A DNA stretch of 64,000 nucleotides from Arthrobacter sp. N199823 (GTDB lineage Bacteria; Actinomycetota; Actinomycetes; Actinomycetales; Micrococcaceae): NCBI RefSeq assembly GCF_002929705.1, contig NZ_PJIN01000003.1, positions 372,001 to 436,000 of the forward strand, in the 5' to 3' direction. Positions within the stretch are counted from its first letter, which is position 1. Each line of letters begins with the position of its first letter. The notes under the pieces were generated by a model, which ran no database searches, was not told the origin of the DNA, and worked only from the letters and a program-made list of their open reading frames with translations. The position numbers were made by a program, and so were the translations under genes. Of this stretch, positions 52,880 through 61,483 are shown in pieces.

Positions 52880-55800
52880 ATGAGTTCAGTTCTCGCATGG
52901 TTTCAAGGCATCCTTCCGGCATCGCCAACGGATCCAGCGGAGCTTGCCCAGCGAACCCGGCTGACAGACTGGCGCACAGGGACTGTGGCGGTCTTGGCGG
53001 TGACGCTGTGGATTGCCATGGCCGAAGTGGACAGGCTGATCGCCGACTCCGCCACGGCCACCGGAAGGAGCGCCTCAGCCAGCTCGTTGCAGGCCCTGGA
53101 TCCCCGGCTGGGTCAGGAAAACTGGGGCCTTTGGCTGAGCCTGCCGGAGGACATCCGGCAACAAGTCTGCGGACTCTTGGTGATCTATTCCGCTCTGGAT
53201 GCCGTTTTTGCCATTTTGTACATCACGCTGCTGTACAGCTTCTTTTCCTCCAGGATCATGGCCAGGCTGGCAGTTGGTGCCGTGGCCGCCGGTGAGTTAG
53301 CGGAGCTGATCTTGCAAGGGCAAGGCATCCGCCAACTGCGGCTAGGAACACTGCCAGATTTTCTGGGCTCTGCACTCATTGCCTCCGGTGTGAAATGGGT
53401 GGGCCTGGCTGCGCTGCTGTTGTTCGTGTTTGTTTATCCAAGTTTCCGAACGTCTGCGGGGAGCTGTTTGCAGCGGGCCTGGCGAGCCTTGTTCTTTCAC
53501 CGAATCTCCGTTGCCATGATTGTGGTGATTGGGGCCCTGGCCCTGGTGCCCATCCCTGGGGTGAACGATCAGATGCCTGATACACAAAGGGCATGGGTTG
53601 ATGCGGGGTTGAACAAATTTGTCGTCACCAGTTGTGCAGCGCTCTTAGTATCAGGCGGGTTGTTTTATCTGGGGCGGCGCCGCAGTGAGTTGGCCTGGTC
53701 GCTGTATTTCGGGGTGCCGGATCCGCCCAATGAGCCACCTAAGTACTGGATGTGGGCGTTACCGCCTGCGCTGCTGGGGATGGCCAGCATTATTGTCGCC
53801 ATGACAACGGGGCTTGTGGTCCCTCTGGGGCGGCAAACGGCTGTGGCCGGGGGGATCCCGTTGGCCGTATCAACTGTGAGTATTCTTCTTGTCATTTTTT
53901 CCGGGCCCGGGGTGCCGGTCACGCCACGGCCAACTAAGCCACATCGGGCCATGGATGCCTGGCGGTGTGGTGATGTGCTGGCGATCGTGCTTTTGGCAGT
54001 TTCAGGCATGGCGCTTGTCAGAGCATTCGCAGCTCCGCTGGCCTTGGGCATGGTCGGTGCCGTGGGCTTCGATGAGTCTTTGTGGGCTAGCTTCCGCTAT
54101 TTCGTGGTGGGCATGCTGATCGTGGCATTGGCTTTCCCTCTGGGTGCGTTTCTGGTGAGGTGCCTCTGGGGTGGAATTCTTGATCCCCGCGTGATTGCCG
54201 GAACCACGACGAAAAAGGTGACAGTGATCGTGGCCTTGGTTTTTATGGGGGTGGGGTTTGCCTTTGCCATGAACCCGGTAGCCGTGAGCAAGTTTGCGGG
54301 AGTTCCTGGAACGGCGCTTCTGACCATGGGTGCCTGGGTCATGGTGATCGGGCTGAGTGTTGTGGCTCTGCAACGTCAGGTTCCGCTGCAGTTGTTTAGG
54401 CGCATGGGGCTGCGGGCAAATCCAGTCATCAGTTTGCTTGCGATGGTGCTTGCAGTGGGGTCCTTGAACGGTGGAAATCCAGTACTGCACCAGGTGAGAG
54501 AAAAGGCTGCTTCCGCAGCGGTTGAGGCAGGATTAGTTGATCGGCCGAGCCTGGGAGAGTCTTTTGACTCCTGGCTGAAGCGAGATGCTAATTGCGGCAT
54601 CGATGTCACCTCGGTGGAGGGCACCAAGAGTGCGCATCAGGTCCGGCCAATGATCCTCGTTGCCGCGGAGGGTGGAGGAATTCGCGCGGCCAGTTGGACG
54701 GTGCGGGCGCTTGAGAAGTTATCCAGCGCAGGTGTTTGCGGGAGCAATTCGGTGTTCATGTCCTCGGGTGTTAGCGGTGGTTCGCTTGGCCTGACACTGA
54801 GCCGGCTCTACGGAGAGCACGCCGTGTCCACGATGGAGAAACTGGCCCAGCCAGATGCCTTGGGTGCTGCCGTTGCCGGTGCCATGGTGGGCGACATTGT
54901 TGCCTCCGGCACCGGGCTCATGATCCCCACACGGTTCAAAGACCCGGTCACGGGCGTTGAAAACGTTGCCTGGAATGATAGGGCCGGGCTGGTGGAATCT
55001 GTGTGGGAGGAGTCTGCAGGCAACTTGGCGCAGCCATTCGATCCCACGATTGCTGGACCAACCGGAGCGCTCGTGCTCAATTCAACAGACACGGGAACCG
55101 GCTGCAGGGTCGTCATCAGCCAGATTGATTTGCCCAGTGCGAGCGATGCCCAAACCACGGGCCCGGCCCATGGTTTGTCTTGCGTTTCGGGGCAGGGATT
55201 CCCCTTGTCCGTGGATCTTTACGCCCAACAGGTGCAATGTCCCCTTGAGCTGCGTTGGTCTACTGCCACACTGCTCTCCGGGCGGTTTCCTATTATCTCC
55301 CCAGCTGGCAGGGCGCCAGCAGTGACGGCAAGCCCGGGTGAGGGGCCCCAATGCCGCATGCAGCAAGGATTCCAGCTCATCGATGGCGGGTATTCGGAAG
55401 GGTCGGCATTAGGGACCATCAGTGATCTCTGGCCCAGCCTTCAAGCGGAGATCATTGATCACAACGCCTGCGTTCTGGCGGTAACCCTAAGGCCGGCAGA
55501 TCAGGGTGGAACTGCTGAGGATCCCTGCGCGGGGGTGGACGCGGCTGCGGATCTAGTGGTTCCCGTCTTCTTGTTCCTACAAAACTCCCCGGGCGCAGAC
55601 ATCGTTGGCCAGCCGCCGCAGGCAGCGGGTGAATTGGCAGTGCCCTTAGCTGGTCTCAAGGCGGCCAAACTGCAGAGCGGCTCTGCGGCCTGGATCCAGC
55701 GGCTCGAAGCTGGTGCCGCTGCGTGCCCCTCGACCTCGCCAAGCAATGAGTGTGTGAGCGCCGCCGCAGGCGTCCGGGCAGCGCTGGGGGACCTGTCCGT

Positions 55801-55972
55801 CGTCGTGGTTGCCACCAACAGCGTGCCAGCACTGGCGGCGCCGCTGGGATGGTCGTTGTCGAATATGAGCCAGCACCAGCTTGCAGAGGCCATGGATCAG
55901 GAAGCGCTCGTGACCGGCGATGGCACCGGAATGCAATCTTTCGCCAAGCTGTTGAAGTACCTGGGTGGTTAG
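52880..55972 (+). CDS. Polytopic membrane protein with C-terminal patatin-like hydrolase domain
   Basis: 1030 residues from ATG 52880 (AGGAG 7 nt upstream). Residues about 25-575 hold roughly 13 membrane helices. The C-terminal about 430 residues carry patatin features in order: the glycine-rich oxyanion loop EGGGIRAASW (about 596-605), the nucleophile Ser632 in SSGVSGGSLG, and the catalytic Asp835 in DGGYSEGSA. That makes a Ser-Asp dyad lipase/acyl hydrolase. The domain has ten Cys residues, which suggests disulfides and an extracytoplasmic location. The natural lipid substrate is unknown. Confidence 0.85.
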   Translation: MSSVLAWFQGILPASPTDPAELAQRTRLTDWRTGTVAVLAVTLWIAMAEVDRLIADSATATGRSASASSLQALDPRLGQENWGLWLSLPEDIRQQVCGLLVIYSALDAVFAILYITLLYSFFSSRIMARLAVGAVAAGELAELILQGQGIRQLRLGTLPDFLGSALIASGVKWVGLAALLLFVFVYPSFRTSAGSCLQRAWRALFFHRISVAMIVVIGALALVPIPGVNDQMPDTQRAWVDAGLNKFVVTSCAALLVSGGLFYLGRRRSELAWSLYFGVPDPPNEPPKYWMWALPPALLGMASIIVAMTTGLVVPLGRQTAVAGGIPLAVSTVSILLVIFSGPGVPVTPRPTKPHRAMDAWRCGDVLAIVLLAVSGMALVRAFAAPLALGMVGAVGFDESLWASFRYFVVGMLIVALAFPLGAFLVRCLWGGILDPRVIAGTTTKKVTVIVALVFMGVGFAFAMNPVAVSKFAGVPGTALLTMGAWVMVIGLSVVALQRQVPLQLFRRMGLRANPVISLLAMVLAVGSLNGGNPVLHQVREKAASAAVEAGLVDRPSLGESFDSWLKRDANCGIDVTSVEGTKSAHQVRPMILVAAEGGGIRAASWTVRALEKLSSAGVCGSNSVFMSSGVSGGSLGLTLSRLYGEHAVSTMEKLAQPDALGAAVAGAMVGDIVASGTGLMIPTRFKDPVTGVENVAWNDRAGLVESVWEESAGNLAQPFDPTIAGPTGALVLNSTDTGTGCRVVISQIDLPSASDAQTTGPAHGLSCVSGQGFPLSVDLYAQQVQCPLELRWSTATLLSGRFPIISPAGRAPAVTASPGEGPQCRMQQGFQLIDGGYSEGSALGTISDLWPSLQAEIIDHNACVLAVTLRPADQGGTAEDPCAGVDAAADLVVPVFLFLQNSPGADIVGQPPQAAGELAVPLAGLKAAKLQSGSAAWIQRLEAGAAACPSTSPSNECVSAAAGVRAALGDLSVVVVATNSVPALAAPLGWSLSNMSQHQLAEAMDQEALVTGDGTGMQSFAKLLKYLGG

Positions 55973-56048
55973 CGAATGTGGTGCAATCCGCCAGTAAAAG
56001 CTACGTCACTTTGTGGCAGGCCACAAGGAAACTGGCGGCCCAGCCGTA

Positions 56049-56054
56049 TACGGT
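56049..56054 (+). promoter_or_regulatory. -10 box of the CitE-like gene, predicted leaderless
   Basis: TACGGT ends 6 nt before the ATG at 56061. Confidence 0.6.
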
Positions 56055-56060
56055 AGAGGT

Positions 56061-56933
56061 ATGTCTAGCACCGTTGGCGATGAAGCCGCTTCCGCACCTG
56101 TCCGCACTCGCAACATCCCCGCAGAGATTGCCCGCTCGTGGCTTCTAGTACCGGCAACTCGTCCCGAGATCTTTGACGAGGCAGCCAGCTCCCGCGCAGA
56201 CGCCATTGTGCTGGACATCGAAGATGCTGTTGATCCCAAGATGAAGGATGCGGCCCGCGCCGACGTCATCGACTGGCTGCGCAACGGCGGCCAGGCCTGG
56301 GTCCGCATCAACGATGTCCACTCCAAGTTCTGGGCCGACGACGTTGCCAATCTGCGCAACGTCCCCGGATTGCTCGGCGTCATGCTCGCCAAGACCGAAC
56401 AAGCCGAGCAGGTCAAGGAAACTTACCACCGTCTCGACGGCAAGACTCGCGTGCTGGCACTGGTTGAATCCGCCCTCGGCATCGAGGAGGCCAACAACAT
56501 CGCCCGCGCTGAAGGTGCCTTCCGCCTGGCGTTCGGCTCCGGCGACTTCCGCCGCGACACCGGAATGGCCGCAGACCGCGAAGCCATGGCCTACCCCCGC
56601 GCCAAGCTCGTCGTCGCCAGCCGCGTCGGCAACCTGCCCGGCCCCATCGATGGCCCCACCGTGGGAACCAACCACCCGATCCTGCGCGAACAATCGGCCA
56701 TCACGGTCTCCATGGGCATGACCGGCAAGTTGTGCCTGGCCGTCGACCAGACCACCATCATCAACGAAGTCATCAGCCCCACCCCCAGCGACGTCGCCTG
56801 GGCCACGGACTTCATGAACGATTTCAACGCCCGCGGCGGCGTCATCCGCGACGGCTCCGACCTTCCGCGTCTGGGCCGCGCCGAGAAGATCATGAAGCTG
56901 GCCGTGGCCTACGGCGTTCAGCCCGCACTCTAG
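56061..56933 (+). CDS. HpcH/HpaI aldolase / CitE-like lyase family protein
   Basis: 290 residues. TIM-barrel with SWLLVPATRPEIFDEAAS, the metal-binding VLDIEDAVDPKMKD and LALVESALGIEEANN. CitE-like proteins act on CoA thioesters (malyl-, citramalyl- or citryl-CoA). No other citrate lyase subunits are nearby, so a stand-alone role is likely. The start codon is fixed by a leaderless-type promoter. Confidence 0.88.
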   Translation: MSSTVGDEAASAPVRTRNIPAEIARSWLLVPATRPEIFDEAASSRADAIVLDIEDAVDPKMKDAARADVIDWLRNGGQAWVRINDVHSKFWADDVANLRNVPGLLGVMLAKTEQAEQVKETYHRLDGKTRVLALVESALGIEEANNIARAEGAFRLAFGSGDFRRDTGMAADREAMAYPRAKLVVASRVGNLPGPIDGPTVGTNHPILREQSAITVSMGMTGKLCLAVDQTTIINEVISPTPSDVAWATDFMNDFNARGGVIRDGSDLPRLGRAEKIMKLAVAYGVQPAL

Positions 56934-56938
56934 CCATC

Positions 56939-57859
56939 GTGGCGCAGTTGGGTGGGCTGGTCCGCGGCGTGACGTGGAGCCCTGAGGGGCCGTCCTTGTC
57001 ACTCACCGCGGACGACGGCGATGCGCGGCTACCTTTGCTGCCCGGACAGTGGCTGAGGTTTGAGGTGCTTTCCGGCGATGGCGTCCCGGCTCGGTTCTGT
57101 CTGGGGTTCACCCGGGTAGAGGCGTCGGGGCAGCCGCAGCATTTCCCATGTCCGTCAGGACAAGGGGCCGAACGCGGCTTTCAGTGCGGCGCCTGCTTCG
57201 CCAAGGACCAGATGCGGCTCATGCACGACTTCCACCGCAGCGGCCAGGGCTCACCAGGCCTGAAGGCGTACCTGTCGCAGCAGCACTGGCTGTACATAGC
57301 CACGTTTGCAGACGGCACCACAAAGGTGGGCACAGCCTCTGAACGGAGCAAATGGAGCCGTCTGGCCGAGCAAGGTGCGCTCGTGGCCCGATACGTGGCA
57401 CGGGCTCAGGACGGCTCGGTAGTGCGGCACCTGGAAGACGCCGTTTCCACCAATCTGCCGCCTACTCAGTTTGTGCGCGGTGCCGCAAAGTTCGCCGCGC
57501 TACTGCATCCTCGGCCACCGCTTCACGTGGAGCAGACCAACAAGGCGATGGCCGACGTCGTGCGTGGTTTCGTGGCAGACCTGCCGCTAGAAGGGTTCGA
57601 AACTGCCGATGAACAGTGGCCCAGAAGCAGCTTTTCGGATGCCGTGGCGACGCCAAGCCGGCGGACGGCTTACCCGCAGCCGCTGGACTCGGGGACGCAC
57701 GGCCTCAAGTTAAGCTCTCTGCTCGGCCCCACAGCCTTGGCTGAATTGGATGGGGCGGACGGGGATTTCCTCGTGGATTTGGCTGCGCTCAAGGGGCGCA
57801 AGATTCGTCTGGGTGACTACCAAACCGAGGTTCCGGCGCTGCAGGAATCCCTCTTTTAG
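56939..57859 (+). CDS. DUF2797-like protein, unknown function
   Basis: 306 residues from GTG 56939, six bases after the preceding stop, so probably cotranscribed. The segments HFPCPSGQ, FQCGACF (Cys cluster) and WLYIATFADGTTKVGTAS with RLAEQGALV recall the DUF2797 family, whose middle part looks GIY-YIG-like; a Cys-rich zinc site is suggested. No enzymatic role is established. The start is uncertain; an in-frame GTG at 56960 is also possible. Confidence 0.75.
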   Translation: MAQLGGLVRGVTWSPEGPSLSLTADDGDARLPLLPGQWLRFEVLSGDGVPARFCLGFTRVEASGQPQHFPCPSGQGAERGFQCGACFAKDQMRLMHDFHRSGQGSPGLKAYLSQQHWLYIATFADGTTKVGTASERSKWSRLAEQGALVARYVARAQDGSVVRHLEDAVSTNLPPTQFVRGAAKFAALLHPRPPLHVEQTNKAMADVVRGFVADLPLEGFETADEQWPRSSFSDAVATPSRRTAYPQPLDSGTHGLKLSSLLGPTALAELDGADGDFLVDLAALKGRKIRLGDYQTEVPALQESLF

Positions 57860-57860
57860 T

Positions 57861-57960
57861 CCCCACGCCCTCCCAAATCTCACTCCTCCCCAGCCGCTCC
57901 CACCGCTCGCAAGCTCGCAGCGGGTCCCTCGCGGCCGTGGGCCCATTCGGGCCCCTCGGC
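57861..57960. repeat. GGGCCC-rich intergenic repeat, diverged relative of the 88-bp repeat
   Basis: Contains cgggtccctcg and gtgggcccattcgggccc, plus a small internal palindrome (cgctcgcaagctcgcagcg). It shares several blocks with 47163-47338. Confidence 0.6.
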
Positions 57961-57963
57961 CGG

Positions 57964-57969
57964 TAGACT
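57964..57969 (+). promoter_or_regulatory. -10 box of the small membrane protein gene, predicted leaderless
   Basis: TAGACT ends 7 nt before the GTG at 57977. Confidence 0.6.
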
Positions 57970-57976
57970 TAGCCTT

Positions 57977-58240
57977 GTGCTAAACGACTTCTGGGAAACC
58001 GCTCCGCCGGCCTACAAATACACTGTTTTTGCGGGCATGGGGCTGACCTTCATCGGCATCATCATCATTGTGATCGGCGCTGTGACAACCACGCCGTCCA
58101 TGACCTTCATTGCCCTGCCGATCATCGGCGCCGGACTTCTGGCCCATATGGTTTCCATGGGCCTGCGCGGACGCAACATCCGCAAGGAACTCAAGGCGGC
58201 GGAAAAGCGCGAAGCCGCTCGCAAAGCCGGAAACCAATAA
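57977..58240 (+). CDS. Small two-helix membrane protein (DUF3188-like)
   Basis: 87 residues from GTG 57977, with two membrane helices (about 15-37 and 44-64) and a basic Lys/Arg/Ala-rich tail. It resembles the actinobacterial DUF3188 group; function is unknown. The start is supported by a TAGACT box and by the absence of a ribosome site. Confidence 0.75.
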   Translation: MLNDFWETAPPAYKYTVFAGMGLTFIGIIIIVIGAVTTTPSMTFIALPIIGAGLLAHMVSMGLRGRNIRKELKAAEKREAARKAGNQ

Positions 58241-58272
58241 CCTACTGACGCTGACACGGACGCAGTCACGTT

Positions 58273-58338
58273 AAAAGACGGAGCTTGCGGGAAAAGATGG
58301 CCGTCTAAGCCCATCCGAACCCGCAAGCTCCGTCTTTT
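58273..58338. terminator. Bidirectional hairpin terminator
   Basis: aaaagacggagcttgcggg pairs exactly with cccgcaagctccgtctttt across a 28-nt loop. A and T runs on the two sides suit termination in both directions, between convergent genes. Confidence 0.93.
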
Positions 58339-58361
58339 CGATCGCTGGCCGGCAGCTCTGC

Positions 58362-59912
58362 CTAGTGGTCCACAGGCTCCGGTGCCGTGACAGCACTGCG
58401 GAGGGTCCACATGCACATCAGTGCCGCGGCAAGCATGACGACCACGCTCACCATGGCGACAGTTCCTGAGCCGGAATCGAAGGCATGCTTGGCCGATTCC
58501 AGAAGAGCATTGCCTTGGCTGGCGGGCAGCGCGCCCGCCACATCAATGGCCCCGCCCAGAGTCTGCGACGCCGTCTCGTGATCGGAGGCTGAGACGCCCT
58601 GCGGAATCACCACATTCATCCTGTAGGAAGCGGCCAGGATGCTGCCCAGAACGGCCGTTCCCAGGACCGATCCCACCTCGTAGGCCGTCTCTGAGATGGC
58701 AGAGGCCGCTCCGGCTTTAGCGGGAGGCGCTGCCGAGAGGATGAGGTCGTTGGAGATGGTCTCGGCGGTGCCTACACCTGCGCCGAGCACGGCGAAGGCA
58801 ATGATGATGCCCAGAACGGATCCGTCGGTGTTCAGCCACACGATTAAGAAGGCCGTGGCGTTGAGTAGGAGCCCGCCCACCACTAGCCAAGACGGCCGGA
58901 AGTGGTTCGCGAGATTTGCCGCCAGCAGGCCGAAGACGATGGTGATCGCCAGGCCCGGAACCAACACATACGCAGCATGTGTGGGGGAGAGGCCCACCAC
59001 CAGTTGCAGGTGCTGGGTGATGAAGTAGAGGAATCCCACCAGAGCAAAGATGCTCAGCAAGTTTGCGCTCACGCTGCCGCTGAACACCGGGTTCTTGAAC
59101 AGGGAAACATCCATCATGGGATTCTCTCGGCGCATCTGCCGGCGCACAAACACCACGCCGAGGGCCAAACCAACAGCAATGATGCCCAGGTTCATGAGGC
59201 TCACCCCGGATTCGGCGATCGCCTTGATGCCGAAAATGGCCGGAAGCATGGCGCCGAAGGACAGCAGGATGCTCCAAACATCGATCTTGCCCGGGTTGGG
59301 ATCCTTGGATTCGGGGACAAAGATCGGGGCCAGAATCAGGAACGGGATCAGGACTGGAACTGCCATCAGGAAGACGGCGCCCCACCAGAAGTGTTCCAAG
59401 ATGAAGCCACCCACAATGGGGCCCAAGGCGGCGCCGCCGGAGAACCCCGCTGCCCAAATGGCAATGGCTGTTCGCCGCTGGGCCGGGTGCAAGAACAAGT
59501 TGCGGATCAGCGACAGCGTGGAGGGCATGAGCATGGCGCCGAACAGGCCGAGCAGGGCGCGGTAGCCGATGAGGGCTGTGGCGTTGGGGGCAAAGGCGGC
59601 AAAAATGGAAACTGCGGCGAAGCCGATGCTACCGATCAAGAGCATCTTGCGGCGGCCAAATCTGTCAGCCATGCTACCCATGGGCACCAACAGGGCCGCC
59701 AGAACCAGCGGGTAGACGTCAATGATCCAGAGGAGCTCGGACGCTGACGGTGTCAGCGCCAAGGAGATGGAGGGGATGGCAAAGCTCAGGACCGTGTTGT
59801 CCACCGAGACCAGCAAGACGGGCAGCATCAACACAACCAGGGCAATCCAGGTGCGGATTCCTGCGCGTTGTGGGGTGTGAGTCGATGTGCTGAAAGTTGA
59901 AATTGACGCCAT
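58362..59912 (-). CDS. MFS drug:H+ antiporter-2 transporter
   Basis: 516 residues with about 14 membrane helices. SVDNTVLSFAIPSI in helix 1 and SMADRFGRRKMLLIG between helices 2 and 3 are DHA2 hallmarks. It is divergent from a TetR repressor whose likely operators lie in the shared promoter, so it is probably induced by the exported compound. The start codon agrees with a leaderless-type TAGACT box. Confidence 0.93.
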   Translation of the reverse strand: MASISTFSTSTHTPQRAGIRTWIALVVLMLPVLLVSVDNTVLSFAIPSISLALTPSASELLWIIDVYPLVLAALLVPMGSMADRFGRRKMLLIGSIGFAAVSIFAAFAPNATALIGYRALLGLFGAMLMPSTLSLIRNLFLHPAQRRTAIAIWAAGFSGGAALGPIVGGFILEHFWWGAVFLMAVPVLIPFLILAPIFVPESKDPNPGKIDVWSILLSFGAMLPAIFGIKAIAESGVSLMNLGIIAVGLALGVVFVRRQMRRENPMMDVSLFKNPVFSGSVSANLLSIFALVGFLYFITQHLQLVVGLSPTHAAYVLVPGLAITIVFGLLAANLANHFRPSWLVVGGLLLNATAFLIVWLNTDGSVLGIIIAFAVLGAGVGTAETISNDLILSAAPPAKAGAASAISETAYEVGSVLGTAVLGSILAASYRMNVVIPQGVSASDHETASQTLGGAIDVAGALPASQGNALLESAKHAFDSGSGTVAMVSVVVMLAAALMCMWTLRSAVTAPEPVDH

Positions 59913-59918
59913 GCCAAG

Positions 59919-59924
59919 AGTCTA
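59919..59924 (-). promoter_or_regulatory. -10 box of the MFS gene, predicted leaderless
   Basis: TAGACT on the minus strand ends 6 nt before the ATG at 59912 and abuts the operator. Confidence 0.6.
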
Positions 59925-59960
59925 TACCGTCCAGCCGGTACAGTAAACCGTCTGGACGGT
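59925..59960. promoter_or_regulatory. Paired TetR operators in the MFS/TetR intergenic region
   Basis: Two adjacent dyads, taccgtccagccggta (59925-59940) and accgtctggacggt (59947-59960), share ACCGTC half-sites. They lie immediately upstream of the MFS -10 box. Confidence 0.7.
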
Positions 59961-59976
59961 GCACTACATCACCTCG

Positions 59977-59982
59977 TAGTGT
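59977..59982 (+). promoter_or_regulatory. -10 box of the TetR gene, predicted leaderless
   Basis: TAGTGT ends 6 nt before the ATG at 59989. Confidence 0.6.
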
Positions 59983-59988
59983 GGAGCT

Positions 59989-60555
59989 ATGACTACACAG
60001 ACCTCCACGCGTGAGCGGATCCTTGGCGCCTATGAGGATCTGCTCATTGTTGACGGCCCCCGAATGGCCACCCTGGATGCCGTTGCAGCAGCCGCCGGGG
60101 TCTCCAAAGGCGGCCTGCTGTATCACTTCAAGAGCAAGGAAGCCTTGACCGAAGCGTTACTGGTGAAGTTGCGTGCGTATGCCGAACTGGACTTCGTGGC
60201 CATGGCCCAGGACCCTGCCGGATGTGCCAGCTACTACGTGCGGACAAGTGTTTTTGGTGACTCGCCCTTTGACCGGGCCATTGTGGCCGCCCACCGCCTG
60301 ATTCAAAGCGATGAAGATGTGGTTCGGCTCGTCTTCTCAGAAATTCACTCCCGATGGTTTGAACTGATTCTGAGCGATATTGCCGATCCCGCCGTGGCAC
60401 GGGCCGTCATGCTCCTAGGGGACGGGCTGTACTTCAACGCAACAATTTTTGGTTTCCAAACGGGGGGCGCCAGCTCCGCGAATCCGCAAGAGCAGGTTGA
60501 CGTCGCGTCGCTCCTTGAGGTCGTCGCCAAAATGAAGTCCAACGCGCGGTCTTAG
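59989..60555 (+). CDS. TetR/AcrR-family repressor
   Basis: 188 residues. The N-terminal HTH (RERILGAYEDLL, AAGVSKGGLLYHFKSKEAL) is typical; the C-terminal ligand domain is variable. It is divergent from the MFS pump, which it presumably represses together with itself through the dyads at 59925-59960. Confidence 0.93.
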   Translation: MTTQTSTRERILGAYEDLLIVDGPRMATLDAVAAAAGVSKGGLLYHFKSKEALTEALLVKLRAYAELDFVAMAQDPAGCASYYVRTSVFGDSPFDRAIVAAHRLIQSDEDVVRLVFSEIHSRWFELILSDIADPAVARAVMLLGDGLYFNATIFGFQTGGASSANPQEQVDVASLLEVVAKMKSNARS

Positions 60556-60580
60556 GGTGCGTCACTCGGCATGTGCCCTA

Positions 60581-60586
60581 TAGGCT
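60581..60586 (+). promoter_or_regulatory. -10 box of the hadA-like gene, predicted leaderless
   Basis: TAGGCT (within tataggct) ends 7 nt before the ATG at 60594. Confidence 0.6.
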
Positions 60587-60593
60587 TAAGCCC

Positions 60594-61043
60594 ATGACCA
60601 TCAACCCAGAGCTGCAGGGGCGCAGCTACGCATTAGGTGAACCGTACAGTGTTGGCAGGGAGTCCATTCGTGACTTCGCCAGGGCCGTCAAAGCCACTCA
60701 TGCAGCCCATTTTGACGTTTCCGCAGCTCATGCTTTGGGCCATGCCGATCTTGTTGCACCGCCCACCTACGCCATTATCGTGGCGCAGCGTGCCGATGCC
60801 TTGCTGATCAATGACTCCGATTCCGGGATTGATTTCTCCCGTGTGGTGCACGCGGAACAGCGCTTCACCCACCACCGTCCCATCGTGGCCGGCGATGAGC
60901 TGCTTGCCGCGCTGCACGTGGACACTGTCCGCGCCATGGGTGGCGGGGCTATGATCACCACCCGTGCAGAAATTTCAACTGTCGACGGCGTTGCTGTCGC
61001 CACCACAGTGTCCGCCATCCTGGTGCGCGGAGAGGGACAGTAA
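60594..61043 (+). CDS. MaoC-like dehydratase, HadA-type subunit
   Basis: 149 residues from ATG 60594. Hot-dog fold N-terminal-type dehydratase (LGEPYSVGRESIRDFARAV, APPTYAIIVAQR, VHAEQRFTHHRPIVAGDEL). In actinobacteria such a subunit pairs with a MaoC subunit to form the (3R)-hydroxyacyl-ACP dehydratase. It overlaps the next gene by one base (TAATG), and the hadA-hadB-murB order is conserved in the phylum. Confidence 0.88.
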   Translation: MTINPELQGRSYALGEPYSVGRESIRDFARAVKATHAAHFDVSAAHALGHADLVAPPTYAIIVAQRADALLINDSDSGIDFSRVVHAEQRFTHHRPIVAGDELLAALHVDTVRAMGGGAMITTRAEISTVDGVAVATTVSAILVRGEGQ

Positions 61044-61483
61044 TGACGACGCAAAAAGTTGAGATGGCAGATTTGGCCGTGGGCACCGAGATCGGCTCAC
61101 GCACCCTGGAGATTTCCCGTGCGGACCTGGTGAAGTACGCCGGTGCCTCGGGCGACTTCAACCCGATCCACTGGAACGAACGCTTCGCCCGCGAGGTGGA
61201 GCTCCCCGGCGTCATTGCCCATGGCATGTTCACCATGGGTGCGGCAGTGCAGTTGGTGACTGACTGGATCGGTGACCCGGGCGCCGTCCTATCTTATGGA
61301 ACGCGCTTCACCAAGCCTGTTCCCGTGGCTGATCTTGATGGCGCACCGGGTGCCGTTGTGGAAGTTGTGGGTGTGGTGGGTGCATTGGATGCCGAAGCCG
61401 GCACCGCACGTGTTGACTTGACGGTGACGCTAGACGGCCAAAAGGTGCTGATGAAGGCGCAAGCCACCGTTCGCGTGACGTGA
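61043..61483 (+). CDS. MaoC-like dehydratase, HadB-type catalytic subunit
   Basis: 146 residues. The catalytic hot-dog motif is in GASGDFNPIHWNERFAREV (Asp and His), followed by GVIAHGMFTMG. It pairs with the previous protein in fatty acid elongation. It overlaps the following MFS gene by 4 bp (GTGA). Confidence 0.92.
   Translation: MTTQKVEMADLAVGTEIGSRTLEISRADLVKYAGASGDFNPIHWNERFAREVELPGVIAHGMFTMGAAVQLVTDWIGDPGAVLSYGTRFTKPVPVADLDGAPGAVVEVVGVVGALDAEAGTARVDLTVTLDGQKVLMKAQATVRVT

Noticed and set aside
56732-56938. Upstream extension of the DUF2797-like gene over the CitE-like gene
   Set aside because: It would overlap the CitE-like gene by 200 bp in another frame; the extension is Arg/His/Pro-rich, typical of a shadow frame.
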